A stretch of DNA of 64,000 nt from Agelaius tricolor (Eukaryota; Chordata; Aves; Passeriformes; Icteridae). Positions within the stretch are counted from its first letter, which is position 1. Each line of letters opens with the position of its first letter. Location: assembly GCA_023055355.1 (NCBI GenBank), contig JALJCS010000001.1, positions 98,441,381 through 98,505,380 of the forward strand, in the 5' to 3' direction. Position numbers and translations under genes: made by a program. The notes under the pieces are model-generated. The model made no database searches. It was not told the origin of the DNA and was given only the letters and a program-made list of their open reading frames with translations. Positions 12,601-24,317 of the stretch are shown here, piece by piece.

Positions 12601-12973
12601 GATTCCCTTACCTTTTGTCAAAGTGTGTTCTTTTTAAGAAATTTACCATGGCAAATGCAGATGATAAAGAGACTCCCTTGCCTTGCAGAGCATGAAATAA
12701 TGTAATGGATCAATAGTCCATGTACAAGCTATGTTCTGATCAAATAAAATCATAATTTTTCCCTAAGATTTTTGAAAAATAAGGTTCTGGATTCATGGAA
12801 AAATCATTACATATATCATTCATAATGCACTGATAAGTGCACATAATGCACTGGCTCCATTTGCTACAAACCACACAGTCTTTGCAGAGAGGCACAGTAA
12901 GTTTTGATTTGTAACCAAAGAAAAGTGAAAATTATGCCTTTTAGCAGTCATGCCTTGACTCTGAAGTTTTATG
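9647..12973. other. Single-copy AT-rich DNA
   Basis: No gene or interspersed repeat is recognised. The 85- and 99-codon plus frames near 10361 and 11635 are low-complexity chance frames. It contains a small tandem duplication at 10840-10875. Confidence 0.55.
10840..10875. repeat. 18-bp tandem duplication
   Basis: GAGGAAACAAACCAGTAT is followed directly by a copy differing at one base (T to C). This is a recent local duplication. Confidence 0.95.
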
Positions 12974-13030
12974 TTTTAGTTTTAGTTTTAGTTTTTAGTT
13001 TTTAGTTTTTAGTTTTTAAGTTTTAGTTTT
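12974..13030. repeat. TTTTAG / TTTTTAG simple repeat
   Basis: About nine units of TTTTAG with variable T-run length, ending in TTTTTAAG. It is not the vertebrate telomere repeat (TTAGGG), because the GG is absent. Confidence 0.95.
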
Positions 13031-14892
13031 ATGTTCATTGCTACTTAAGAGCTTTACCAAATAATAGGTTGTTACAAAGCTGGCTAATTTGATTTAGGAT
13101 TTTTTTGAAGGCAGCTGTGAAGAAATACAACTTATCTGTCTGCAAGTTGTAAAATCATAGAAAAAAAGTGGTTTAAAAAATAACAACAGAAATTGTAAAT
13201 AAATATGAAAGTGGGAAATTAAGAAAATGAATATTTAGACTGAAAGACAAATAGTTTTCTTATGGTAGTATCACTAAGACTTGAAACTTTAAAGCAAAAA
13301 TATTTGAAACATTGAAACAAAAAAAGGAAAAAATCACTGTCTAGCACTGGGAAAAGGATAGCTTAAATAATGTAATATTTCTTTTATATTTTGAACTTAC
13401 CAGCTCTGTTATTATGAATGGTTGTAATTTTAGAAGAAAGGAAAATGTGCATTGTTCAGATGATAGTGGTATTTTGTTGGTTGGCTGCATGTGTCTGGAA
13501 AAAAAATGCTGTTGTAAAGTTGCTCATATCTCTATACATTCTATTATTTGAAGGAAAAAATACTTTCAGTGGAAATGCATTAAAGAGGTCCATAGACACC
13601 CATTGCTTGACTCCAGTTTAAGTTGCAGTTGCAGGATGAGGTCAACAACATCTTGTACCTCTGGTACAGGCATACTTTGTGACTTGAAATCAATGAAGTA
13701 TTGGAAGCAGCAAACATCTCTCCTGTCCTTATCTCTTTCTATAAAGGAAAGCATCAGATGGCTGATAAAGGTAGTGTTTTTATTATTTCTGTCGGCTTGG
13801 TGCCACTTGAGGAAATTCTGGTTTTCCTACTGCAGTGTAATTTTAACTGACTGTAATACCTCCACTTTTGGCCTTTATTACTTGTCTTTTTTTTTTTTTT
13901 TTAATTTCAGAAAAGCTTGAGGATATGCAAGATTACTCTATATTCCTGGATCTCAATATTTACGTACTCTATTTCCTTAATCTAGGGAAAAATAAATTAA
14001 CTGTGCACTTTTTTCCTAGTTACTGGCAAAGATATGTTTGTAGAATCTTTTTATCTTTTTCTATCACAACATTTTGATAAGTCTTGTTGCTGGAGTACAA
14101 TATTCTTGCCTCTTTTTTCACTTGAAAAATATTTATTTGCATGTATTTGTCTTTCTGTTCATATTAGAGCGCTGCAGCTAGACCTTTAATTGTTGACATT
14201 CTGCTTTATGGAGCTCCTCAGAAACACATAAGTTATGTTAGACAGATCATTGTGTAAGACCCCTTCACCTGAAACAAAACTGATCCTACTGTTCTTTATA
14301 TGTTTACATAGGCTATCCATTGTCTGAAGATATCAGGTATCAGAAGTAACAGTCCAAATCTAAGACATTTTCCATTCCATTTTAGTCCTAAATATAAGAA
14401 TAATGCCTATTTACATGGTACTAATTTAATTTTCCTTTGAGATGTTTTGTGAAAATTATAAATTTATTTTTTCCTGGTCAAAAAAGGCATTTATATTCAG
14501 GTGTTTATTGTTTTTTCTTGCTTTAAATAAATAAATAACATGGAAACCCAAGTTCTAAATCAAAACATTAAGAGAGTAGTGAAGGATTTGTTCCCTGAAA
14601 GAAATCATAGTAGCTTTGTGCCCTTGTTGTTCTGAAGTGCAAACATTTTATATAGACTTTTAAGGAAGTAAAACCAAATACTAGAAGTTTTGAATACTGA
14701 AAAATAAACTGTTTAAAAATAGCATGCAGATATGGTCAGTTGATGAAACTTTTGGTTCACCATGTCTGATTATTCTGTCATGCAACTAATTTTACAAATT
14801 CTTCTGGACTCCGTGGAAAGAACTATGTTTCCTAATTTACATGTTTATATTATTCTTTCCTTATGGAAAAAGTCCAGGCTTTCTTTAAACAA
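13031..14892. other. Single-copy AT-rich DNA
   Basis: It contains a poly-T run (about 13885-13902) that precedes an AATTTCAG acceptor-like site with no convincing frame after it. It also contains the minus-strand frame at 13566-13754, listed separately. Confidence 0.5.
13566..13754 (-). other. Weak candidate coding segment, minus strand
   Basis: A 62-codon minus-strand frame contains a stretch of balanced composition (RDKDRRDVCCFQYFIDFKSQ). Within it, the minus strand carries CTTTCCTTTATAG as a possible acceptor (about 13744) and ACCAGAG|GTACAAG as a possible donor, which would delimit an 80-bp exon. I do not recognise the peptide, and the donor is not strong. Confidence 0.15.
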
Positions 14893-15066
14893 TGTAGTGG
14901 GTTGGCAAGGCTCTGGTAGTGGGAAGATAGAGGAGTGGCTCCTGTGAGAAGTTGCTAGAGGTTTCCTCCATGTCAGATAGAGCCAATGTCAGCCAGATCC
15001 AGGATGAACCCATCCCTGTTCAAGGCCAAGCCCATCAGCGAAGGTGGTAGCACTTCTGGGCTAATG

Positions 15067-15074
15067 TATTTAAG
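15067..15074 (+). promoter_or_regulatory. TATA-like box of the LTR
   Basis: TATTTAAG sits about 175 bp into the LTR, at the place where related copies carry TATTTAAGAA or ATTTAAGAA. It would direct transcription rightward. Present activity is unknown. Confidence 0.55.
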
Positions 15075-15788
15075 ACAGGGAAAAAATTACCGCATGGGAG
15101 CAATTGCAGCCAGAGAGAGGAGTGAGAACATGTGAGAGGAACAGCTCTGCAGACTCCAGGGTCAGTGCAGAAGGAGGGGCAGGAGGTGCTCCAGGTGCCA
15201 GAGCTGAGATTCCCCTGCAGCCCCTGGTGTAGCCCATGGTGAGGCAGCTGTGCCCCTGCAGCCCAAGAAGATCCACAGGGATGCAGAAATCCACCTGTGG
15301 CCTATGGAGGATTCCCATGCCAGAGCAGATGGGTGCCCAACAGAGACTGTGACCCCATGGAAAACCCATGCTGGAGCAGGCTCCTGGCAGGACCCGTGGA
15401 AAGAGGAGCCCATGCTGAAGCAAGTTTGTTGGGCAGGATTTTTGACCCTGCAGTGGAGCCACACTGGAGGGTGGAGCAGGCTGTGCCTGAAGGACTGCAC
15501 CCAGTGGAAGAGTTTATGAATAACTGCAGCCCACAGAAAGGACTCATATTGAAGAAGTTCAGAGACTGTCTCCATAGGAGAAACATCACACTGAAGGAGG
15601 TGAAGAGTATCAGGAGCTCTTCCTCAGAGGAGAAAGGAGTGGTAGAGACAATGTGCAATGAACTGACCACTGTCCCCATTCCCTGAGAAATCAGGAGTAA
15701 AGATGAGTTTGGAAAGAAGGGACAGGTGGGGAGAATATGTTTTAAGATTTGGTTTTATTCCTCATTACCCTGCTCTGATGTGACTGGT

Positions 15789-15794
15789 AATAAA
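15789..15794 (+). terminator. LTR polyadenylation signal
   Basis: AATAAA in the context GGTAATAAATTAA lies near the 3' end of the LTR and is shared with the copy at 22873-24317 (AATAAA near 24126). Confidence 0.7.
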
Positions 15795-15963
15795 TTAATT
15801 TCCCCAAGTTAAATCTGGTTTTCCCCGTCACAGTAACTGCTGAGTGATCTCTTCCTTCCCTGTGATGCTCTTTAATTTTTTTCTCCCTTGTTTAGTTGAG
15901 GAAGGGGAATGATAAGTGTGACTTGGGTGGACCATGGCATCCAGCCATGGTCTACCCACCACA

Positions 15964-16727
15964 GACACTCATTTATATGATCTTGTGGTTGTGGACTTGA
16001 AATCAGTAGCAAAGTAGCAGATTAGATATTGCTGCATTCCCATTAGTACCAGGTGATTACACCTTCTTAGCTCTTGCATCTTGAGACTTTTTAGGTAATA
16101 ATGCTGACTTCTTGCTACAAATTTCTCATGAGATGTTGTAGGAGGGAATCATGGTTTTATTTTAAATTCATGCCCATATGCACATTCTCTTAACTAGTAG
16201 AGAATGTGTTTGTCTAAATAGTCTGTCCAACATTCAAGGATTTACAGGCATGTACTGAGGTGGCCTTGCCAGGATTTCCTGTGATGCCATGGAGGGTAGT
16301 GAGTATACAGAGTCACTACCGTGGCTCTCAGCTTTTTCCTATGTTGGCAGCCATGATAGTTTTGATATGTGTTTTATATCCCTTAGGAGCTCACCTCAAT
16401 TCGATTTTTTATTCTGTCAATTGTTTTATTCTCTCTGAACCCTCTCAAACTTTATGCATCATTTTGATTAGCTTTCCTTTCTCTCTGTACCTTTGTGTAC
16501 CTTTTGTCTCTCTTTGTACCTTTGCCCATCCTGTTCAGGGTGTGGGATGTCCTTTATTTTCTTCTTCTTAATTCTCTTCTCCTTAGTACACTGCATGTAC
16601 CAGCACAGAAATCGTATTAATTTTCTTATCTAGGTGCCATAAACACTGGGTTTTGTACATCCCTCTTTTGCTGTTTCAATATCTAGACTTTCAATGTCCT
16701 TTGATTCTCCTGTATCATTTCTGTTGC
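15964..16727. other. Single-copy DNA between LTR and CR1
   Basis: No gene is recognised. The 103-codon frame at 16260-16571 is hydrophobic and T-rich, with repeated GTACCTTTG words, and is taken as chance. Confidence 0.55.
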
Positions 16728-17498
16728 AATTCTGGCTGGGGAGATGTGACAGCATGAGGACCTGAGACTCAACAAGGCCAAGTAACAGGTCCTGCACTTT
16801 GGCTGCAACAATGCCATGCAGCACTACAGTTTGGGACGAGAGTGACTGGAAAGAGGCCTGGTGGAAAAGGACCTGAGGGTGCTGGTTGAAAGCAGCTGAG
16901 TATGAGCCAGCATGTGCCCAGTGGCCAGGAAGACCAATGGCATCCTGGCCTGTATCAGCAACAGCGTGCTGGGATCGTCCCTCTGTACTTGGCACTGGTG
17001 ACACCACAAATCCTGTGTCCAATTCCAGGCCCCTCACTGCATAAAAGACATTGAGGGGTTGGAGCAAGTCCAGAGAAGGGCAGCAGAAGTGGTGAATTTT
17101 CTAGAGAATAAGTCCTATCAGGAGTGACTGAGGGATCTAGGGTTCTTCATCCAGGATAAAAGGAGGCTTGGGGGGACCTTATTGTTCTTTACAACCACCT
17201 ACAAGGACTGTGGAGCCAGAGAGGAAATTAGTCTTTTTTCCCAAGCAATAAGTGACAGTACATAGCCTTAAGCTGAGCCAGGGAAGGTCCAGGCTGGACA
17301 AATTTCTTCACTGAAAGGGCTGTTAAACAGTGGAATGGGCTGCCCAGGGAGCTGGTGGAGTCACCATCACTGCAGGTGTTCAGGTAACAACTAACATGGC
17401 ATTTAGTGCTATGGGCTAGTTGGCAAGTTGGTATTCAGTCATAGGTTGGATGTGATGATCTCAGAGGTCTCTTCAACCTAAATGATTTTGTGATTCTG
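16728..17498 (+). mobile_element. CR1 LINE, 3' end of ORF2 plus 3' UTR
   Basis: The sequence follows the end of CR1 ORF2 and the 3' UTR in plus orientation. Matches include CTCAACAAGGCCAAG, AAGGACCTGAGGGTGCTGGT, CATCCTGGCCTGTATCAGCA, GTCCAGAGAAGGGCAGCAGA, GGCTGCCCAGGGAGCTGGTG and TGTGATGATCTCAGAGGTCT, ending with the CR1 terminus GATTTTGTGATTCTGTG at about 17498. It is 5'-truncated, as most CR1 copies are. Many indels and stops make it non-coding. The minus-strand frames over it (16630-17067) are shadows. Confidence 0.95.
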
Positions 17499-20400
17499 TG
17501 CCATTTCAGCACCAACTTTCAAGTTGCACCGTAAATTTCAGCTGAGTTTTAAAACTACTGCAGTCAATAGTGTCCTCCCCTGTCTGAAGCCAAAGTCTTG
17601 TTCCTTTCATTAGATAAGGACCAGCAGAAGAAGGTGACCATTTAAGCAGTTTTAGTCCAATATTGAACCAAGCAGGAAAACTATACACAGAAAAATAGCC
17701 AGGATGATTGCTGATTTTTTTTAAAAAAAACAGGATTTGCAGGTTTATTGGTTCTCTGAAAAGAATTTTGGTGATTGACAGTCTAGGCTAAATGGACACA
17801 AAAAGGACCCTTTTCTCTGACCCATTGATTTTTTCATGTTTTTACATGTCATGGAAATCAGGAGATTTATGAAAAGGACCTCACGTTTGTTAACCTTTTG
17901 TTACAGATATCCATTTATCATAGCATCCAGAAGATTTTACTAAGTTGTTGAAAAATATATGATGCATTCTAAAAAGAGCTGAAGCTGAAAAATAATTTCT
18001 GAAGTGAGTTGAAGGAGTGTAATGTATGAATACATGTAATATGGTGTCTTGTGACATACACCTTTGACCAAATACTATTAATAATGGTGTGCAGGATAAT
18101 ATGGCATTAGTAGTAATAATTGGAAAATCACCTCTTCATTGGAAGATGAAAACAAACAAAAAACCTAAATACCTGTCTACACAGTGGTGTCTATTTTTTC
18201 TTCAATCAAGTCTTTAATGAATCTAAGATGTGAGTATAGTCACAGAAGTTCTAACCCCCATATTGTAAATCCACAGTGAAAGAGAGCATATGTAAAGAAT
18301 ACAATTTAACAATCCTTTAATGCTATTTTGAACAAGCTGCAAATGCAATTGTAGAACTATTCTATCTTTCAAATGACCTGGTAGGAACTGCAGTTTGTAT
18401 AACTCATTTTGTTATGGTATTATGTTTGTGTTGTCCTCTTTTATCATTATTCTGCAGAATTATAATTAGAAGTTTGGTTTGATTAAGAAAAACCATAATG
18501 TTAAACATTTACTCAAATAAAAACCAAGCCTTTGAGGTTGGTTTTTTTTTTTAAATCCTAATAATTCTTGATTATTTTAAAAGGTAGACAAATGGCATAA
18601 AAATGTATTTGAAAAGCATTTCATATAAACACTAGAGTTGTACATAGATGTTCATATATATTCTTTCATAATTCTGCCAACTTATTTTAATGTGTATAGT
18701 GATATATGATAGAGAGATTAATTAGCAATTGCTGCTTGACTGAGAAACACTTTGCATATTTTTGGTACCATAGAAACCACCTATTAAAAACTACCTATAA
18801 ACATTAATAAGGGTTGTAAATGAAAAAAAAAACAAAACTGTAGTAATTTTTAGCACACTTCCACCCAGATGCCATTAGAATTATAGTAACAGGGTTAAAA
18901 ATGTTGTGGAGTTATTGTCATGGATAAGTTCATTGCCATGACTAATAACATCAGTGGGAAAGAAATGCAAGACCTACTTCAATTACATACACATACAAAA
19001 CAGTAAAATGAAGAGGAACTTGGAGGGAGTAAGTGTTAAATTGTAATGCTAAGGATGAGCAGCATCAGACTTGCCCTGGAGTTGTTGGAAAACATGTTGA
19101 AAAAGATGCCTTGCTCTTTCTCATTTACCAAATTGTTTTCTAAAATGTGCATAAATTAAAATATTTCATAGAACTCTCTTTTTTATTACTCTTCATTATC
19201 CTATAAGAATGGAAAGGAATTATAGTTAAGAATTTAAAAATATTGTGCCATTCAGAATGAAATCTTGCATCTACATGTAAAAAGAAAGATGCTTGTATAT
19301 TATACTTCATTTTTGGCAATTTTCTTCTGTATAGAATACACGGAAGCAAAATATTTATAGCTTCTTAACCTACTGCTAACTAACTCCTTTCAAAATTAAC
19401 CATATCCCTTAAGCTAAATGGCTAAGCCAGATAAATAGCCACAAACATATGAACTTATGTGCATATTGCAACCCCTACTATTTACTGAGTAAATGGCATA
19501 TTTAGAATTATAAAATTATCTTTGAAATTGACAATTAATAATGGAAAACAAAAATTCTGTGCTGGACAACTACTAGAGGTTTTCATTTATAGTAAAGTGT
19601 TTTATTGTGTGACATTGGAAGCATAGGGATTGTGATTAATGGGAGAGCAGAATTATGCAGCATCTTTCAAGCAAGGCACAATCTCACACCATTGCTGGTG
19701 AGGATTAGGTGTTTATTACAGGTCTACTAGGGTCTTTACCAAAGATAAGGAAAGGTCTTGTTCCCCTAAGTCATTCCTGTATTGACTTAGAACCTTGAAT
19801 TGATCTGAACTGAACTGTATTGAACTGAACTGAACTTAGAACTACATATGAAATAAAAAGAGTCTGGAGAGTAGTGGAATGGGTTTAAAACTTTTGAACT
19901 CCAAAACATTTTTGAATGGGCACATCTTGCAGTCATTAAGTTCTAATACAGGAACAAAATATTATGTAATTCTGTACTACTTGATTGTGTATTTTAATAG
20001 CTACGTATATCCACATGTATAGAAATATAGGATACCAGTAGGTCAGAGGTATCTTAGTACTTTGAATTTTAAGACACTTTTTACTTTCCATATATTTCTT
20101 TATATTTGTTTATTTGGGCAAGGAAATCCTGTTGCTTTTACTTTAAATCTGAAAAACATGCAGACAATGAGCTGATAATTCTTGTGGAATGAATGTGAAA
20201 AATCCTTTTTTTCTATTTACATAGAATGTAAACAAATTAACAAACCAACCCACCTCCCCTCTTTTGATGTCTTCTTTGCTTTCATTATCTAGCCTTTGAC
20301 GTACTGAAGTAATTTTCCATAGTGTTTTATTACTTCAGAGGCAAATTTTGCCTTTCATTTCCACCTGGAAATATGTGCCAAACTAGAATTGTAGTTCAAG

Positions 20401-22872
20401 TGTTATTAAGGTTATATGGCTCATCTCCTTACCCCTTCCAGATCAACTTCACAATTTCACAGAAAATTCCTTTGCAACAGGTCTTTGAAGGAGTATTAGA
20501 TGCAGAATCCACTTGTTAATGCTTCCCTCAAGCAGTTGCTAACACTATTGCAGTCTTTGAGTTTCAGTAGCATTTGTAGTGCAGGTTAGAATGAGGATTA
20601 TTTCGACATAGGGGCCATGAGTCATTTTTTTGTACTAAACTTAGATATGCATGGATCTGACCTCATCTAATATTTTTTTTTTCAGGAGTTTTTACATTCT
20701 AGCAAGGTCTTATAAGAAAGTAATTCTGGATGTTCTTTTGTACAAAGAATCTTGCTGTTCCTTAACTATTTTTACGTTTCCAAGAAACTAAATACAGAAG
20801 CCAGTGGTGACTATATGTTTTATATTGTGACAGAAAACAAAAAGAAACCTGGAACACTGTGTGAGGAGTCTCTGACAGGATACGTTCAAATCAGGATTTT
20901 AGTTGAGATGTGAGAAGTATTTTTGAGATCAGTCTTGCAGTTAGTTCCCATTCTGTGATATCATTGGTGTCATAGAGGCAGGTGTTGGTGTCACAGAGCA
21001 GGTGTCCTGTGCAGAAGTGATGAAATTAAGCTGACTGTGTTGGGTTAAGCTCCTGGCATGCCTATCTCAGGCACCCTGGCTGCTTAGAAGTATCTGATTC
21101 ATGGTTCCAAAGCAGCTTTTAGAGTAATCATCTCTAAAACATGTATTTCATCAATATCAGGTCCACAGCCCCAGCTGTTTAGCTGTACCAACCTACTCCT
21201 ACTGTGTACCACTGCTTGCTAGTTGTAAAAGCAGCTGACTGTCATCCAACAGTGGCCATTGTAACAACAGAGAAATGTGAAAGTCTGAAGAAGCTGCCAG
21301 CCATGTTGCTGTGCAAAAGGAGGAAGCAAATTTTTGGTAGCCCCATTACCTGGATTGCCTGAACCATGGGTCTTTGTTTCTCAGTTTTACTATAAAAGTT
21401 TAGGAACCATGATCACTGGTTAAAGTGTAATAGTTCTATAAGTGTTTGAATGCTGCTGTTAGTATAAAAAAAATTCTCACTGGAATAATGTAGATTAGAT
21501 GTAGATCCTTAATTTGTAAATGCAGCCCTTGAAATACTGTGAAATACATTTCAAAAGCACAAAAGAATAAGGAAATGAATATTTGCAGGTCTGAGAGGCT
21601 GTTACTAAATATAATAAGTAAAGTACAAGTATTTGTTACAGCCCTCTAGTTATGTACACTTATCAGATGACTGCCACACAAATTAGAAAATCAGAAAATC
21701 TATGAGATCATTAAGGTAATGCTTTTCTCAGGGTATGATTCTTTCCACAAAGTGCTGTCTAGGTATTTATATAGTCCAGTTTAAAATTACTTAAAGTCTT
21801 CCAGATTTCACACCAGGACATTGCTTTGTAATTTAATGCATATCATTCTGAGATTGCTTTACAAGTGATTGGCACTCTTCAGAATATATTTATAACACAG
21901 CTCTGGTAGAACAAACAAGTGTGCCCAAATTAGATCCTGAGGAAGCTAATTTTCTTTCTCTGCCACTGCAGTACATCTGTAATTCTCCTCACTATTGACA
22001 CAGTGTTGTTATGCTCAGGCATATATCTCTTAAAACCTTATAATTCACCTGTAACCTGTGTTTTATTCTTTTCTTCCTCCTAACTGCCTCCATGTAAAAT
22101 TTTTATGTCCAATGTGTGTGTGCTTTGACTCCAGACTCAACAGCCTGAGGTATCTACAGAGCATTACAATTGGTGAAGATATGGAAAGAGGCATGAATTT
22201 CTGTTAAGGAAGACGTTTTTTCTGTCCAACTTGCAGTGAAAATGCAGCATCGTTTATGTTGCTGAGATGAACCAAAAAACTATTAGATGTTGTCTTGCTA
22301 CATAGAAGAATGCAGCAAAATTTTACTTACATTTGCAAGCTCTGCAAGGAGTAAGGATCAGGAAAAGGCATTTGAAATGTTCAGGCATTAAAATATCTTG
22401 AGAAATTTTATAGAGGTGGGTATCAAATAAATAAGGATAAGTGACCATATATGGTGGTTATGACAATGGGATCTTGCTCCTTGGTTCAGCTTTCAAGTGT
22501 TCCAGTTTGCATATGGGAAGTAATGACATGTTCTTTCTTTCTGTAAGCATGAATGAATCCTTGTTAATTATCTAGAAGCAGAAAATATTCTGTGTCTTTG
22601 TCAGAATTTTCCTTCATCCTCCTAACATAGCTATTAAGCCATACATAGCAAGAGAGCACACCAGTTCTGCTGCTACTGCAGCTTGATGTGTGCTGGACCC
22701 AAAGAGAGCAGTATGCAGAGCTCAGAATGTCACAGGTAAACAGGCTAATAGTAGTGCTGTAGGAAGCCTTGGGAAAAACAAATACATTTTGTCAAAATAT
22801 CTCACAAAGTGACTGGATAATTAAAATAATAGAATTCCAAAGCAGCTTTACAATCATTGCTGGTGCATTGGT
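17499..22872. other. Single-copy AT-rich DNA
   Basis: More than 5 kb without a recognisable gene or interspersed repeat. Minor local structures are a run of GAACT words at 19804-19836 and an approximate 21-bp tandem pair with GGTGTCA at 20966-21007. Confidence 0.6.
20966..21007. repeat. Approximate 21-bp tandem duplication
   Basis: GGTGTCATAGAGGCAGGTGT is followed by GGTGTCACAGAGCAGGTGTC, with one substitution and one deletion. Confidence 0.8.
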
Positions 22873-23788
22873 TGTAGGTTGACCTTGATGGGTTGCACGG
22901 GGTTTGTGTGGGCAAGTTTTCAAAGTGTGGGGACTGCAGAGATATCTTGTGTGAGAAGCTGCCAGACAGTTCTCTTCATGCCTGGCAGAGCCAGATCCAG
23001 CCAGGTCCAGGATGGATCCTGCTCTGGCCAAGGCTGAGCCAATCAGGATGATAGTGATGTCTCTGTGATAGTACATTTAAGAAGGAAACAAAAGTTATTG
23101 CACAGATTTAATTGTGGCCAGAAAAAAACAAGATGAGAATATGTGGGAGGAACAGCTCTGCAGACAGCAAAGTCAGTGCAGAAGAAGGGGCAGAAGGTGC
23201 TCCAGGTGCCAGAGCTGAGATTCCCCTGCATCCCATATTGCAACCCATGGTGAGGCAGCTGTGCCCCTGCAGCCCAGGGAGTTTCACAGGGGATGCAGAG
23301 ACCCACCTCCAACCCACTCATCTGGAGCAGATGGGTGATTGAGAGGAGGCTGTGAACCCATGGGAAACCCATGCTGGAGCAGGCTCCTGGCAGGACTGCA
23401 CACCTATGGACAGGGAAGCCCATGCTGGAGCAGATTTCTTGGTAGAACTTGTGACCCTGTCATGGACCCACCCTGGCCAGGCTGTTCCTGAAGGACTTCA
23501 CCCCATGGAAGAGTGAGCCACGTTACAGCAGTTCTTAGAGAATGGTTGCCTGTGGGATAGACTAATGATTGAGGAGTTTGTGCAGGACTGTCTCCTGTGG
23601 GAGGGACCCCACAGTGGAGCAGGGGAACTATTCCTCTCCCAGAACCATAGGAGAAACAATGTGTGATGAACTGATTGTAACTCCCTTTCCCTGTCTACCT
23701 GCACCATTGGGAAGGAGAAGGCAGAGCTGGGAAGGAGAGGAGGATGGGGGGAAGTATTTTGAAGATTTGCTTTTACTTCTTCTTGTCA

Positions 23789-24104
23789 TGTGTAGGGAGA
23801 TAGAACATAAGAAAATAAAGATAGTGTAGAAAGTAATCTTACCCTTAAGGAGTTGCATCTGGGAAAATTATCAAAGATTAGGAGCAGGCCTGACTTTAAC
23901 AGCCCACAGCTGTAACCAATGAGAAGAAGAGTGCTATAAAAGAGTGGGTTGGGTGGTGGAGAAGGGACTTGGAGTCAGTTGGCTACTTTGGGAAGAAGAA
24001 AGACTTAGTGCTTGGAGGAGCAGCCCATGAGGAAACACCAAGAAGGTATGGAACTTTTGCAATAGGAGACAACAGTATGGAACCCCTGCAATAAGATGAC
24101 AACA
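23789..24104 (+). mobile_element. LTR-like element nested inside the family A LTR
   Basis: This stretch is absent from the sister LTR at 14893 and interrupts it between the GATTTGCTTTTACTTCTT part and the TGCTCTGATTTT...AATAAA part. It starts TGTGTAGGGAGATAG and ends GACAACA, giving TG...CA termini. It carries a compact promoter, CCAAT at 23916-23920 and TATAAAA at 23935-23941. Near its 3' end is a 29/30-bp tandem repeat (24046-24074 and 24075-24104, both beginning GTATGGAAC). I infer a short solo LTR of a different retrovirus. No exact target-site duplication is visible, so an alternative LTR subfamily with this block built in is also possible. Confidence 0.6.
23916..23941 (+). promoter_or_regulatory. 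CCAAT and TATA boxes of the nested element
   Basis: CCAAT (23916-23920) and TATAAAA (23935-23941) are closely spaced, an LTR-type core promoter pointing rightward. Confidence 0.5.
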
Positions 24105-24317
24105 GTTGTGCTCTGATTTTGTTGGTAATAAATTCAATTAATATTCCTGAATTGAGTCTTTTTTGCCTGTGACAGTATTTGGTGTGTGATCTCTCCTGGC
24201 CCTTATCTCAACTCGTGAACCTTTCATTATATTTTCTCTCCCTTGTCCAGTTGTAAAGGGGAATGATAGAGAGGCTTTGGTTGGTGCCCGGCATTGAGCC
24301 AGCACCCACCCACTACA

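Larger units (their letters stand above)
14893..15963 (+). mobile_element. Solo LTR of an avian endogenous retrovirus (family A)
   Basis: This is a complete-looking LTR of about 1.07 kb. It starts TGTAGTGGGTTGGCAAGG and ends CTACCCACCACA, so the termini are the inverted TG...CA of retroviral LTRs. The body matches an LTR type common in bird genomes: GAGCCAATG, a TATTTAAG TATA-like box at 15067-15074, GCAATTGCAGCCAGAGAGAG, and repeated phrases of the GCCCATGCTGGAGCAGG kind. AATAAA at 15789-15794 would be the polyadenylation signal. No internal retroviral region lies on either side, so it is a solo LTR left by recombination. I see no clear target-site duplication. The 130-137 codon frames inside it are not genes. 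Confidence 0.88.
22873..24317 (+). mobile_element. Solo LTR (family A) interrupted by a second element
   Basis: A second copy of the LTR type at 14893-15963, in the same orientation. Shared landmarks are GTGTGAGAAGCTGCCAGA, GGCCAAGGCTGAGCCAATCA, CCAGGTGCCAGAGCTGAGAT (23200-23219), GGTGAGGCAGCTGTGCCCCT, GGCTCCTGGCAGGACTGCAC and the 3' part GGTAATAAATTCAATTAATA. The copy is split by about 316 bp of unrelated sequence (23789-24104). Its 3' end, ACCCACCCACTACA, runs directly into another LTR on the opposite strand. The 5' boundary is approximate. Confidence 0.88.

Noticed and set aside
12974..13030. Possible interstitial telomere repeat
   Set aside because: The unit is TTTTAG/TTTTTAG and lacks the GGG of the vertebrate telomere repeat.
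13880..13990. Poly-T plus AATTTCAG followed by an open frame
   Set aside because: Hydrophobic, AT-driven peptide without motif; no donor or conservation evidence available.
15070..15686. Several 89-137 codon frames on both strands
   Set aside because: All fall within the solo LTR at 14893-15963; repeated GGAGCAGG-type words keep many frames open.
16630..17067. 145-codon minus-strand frame
   Set aside because: Antisense shadow of the plus-strand CR1.
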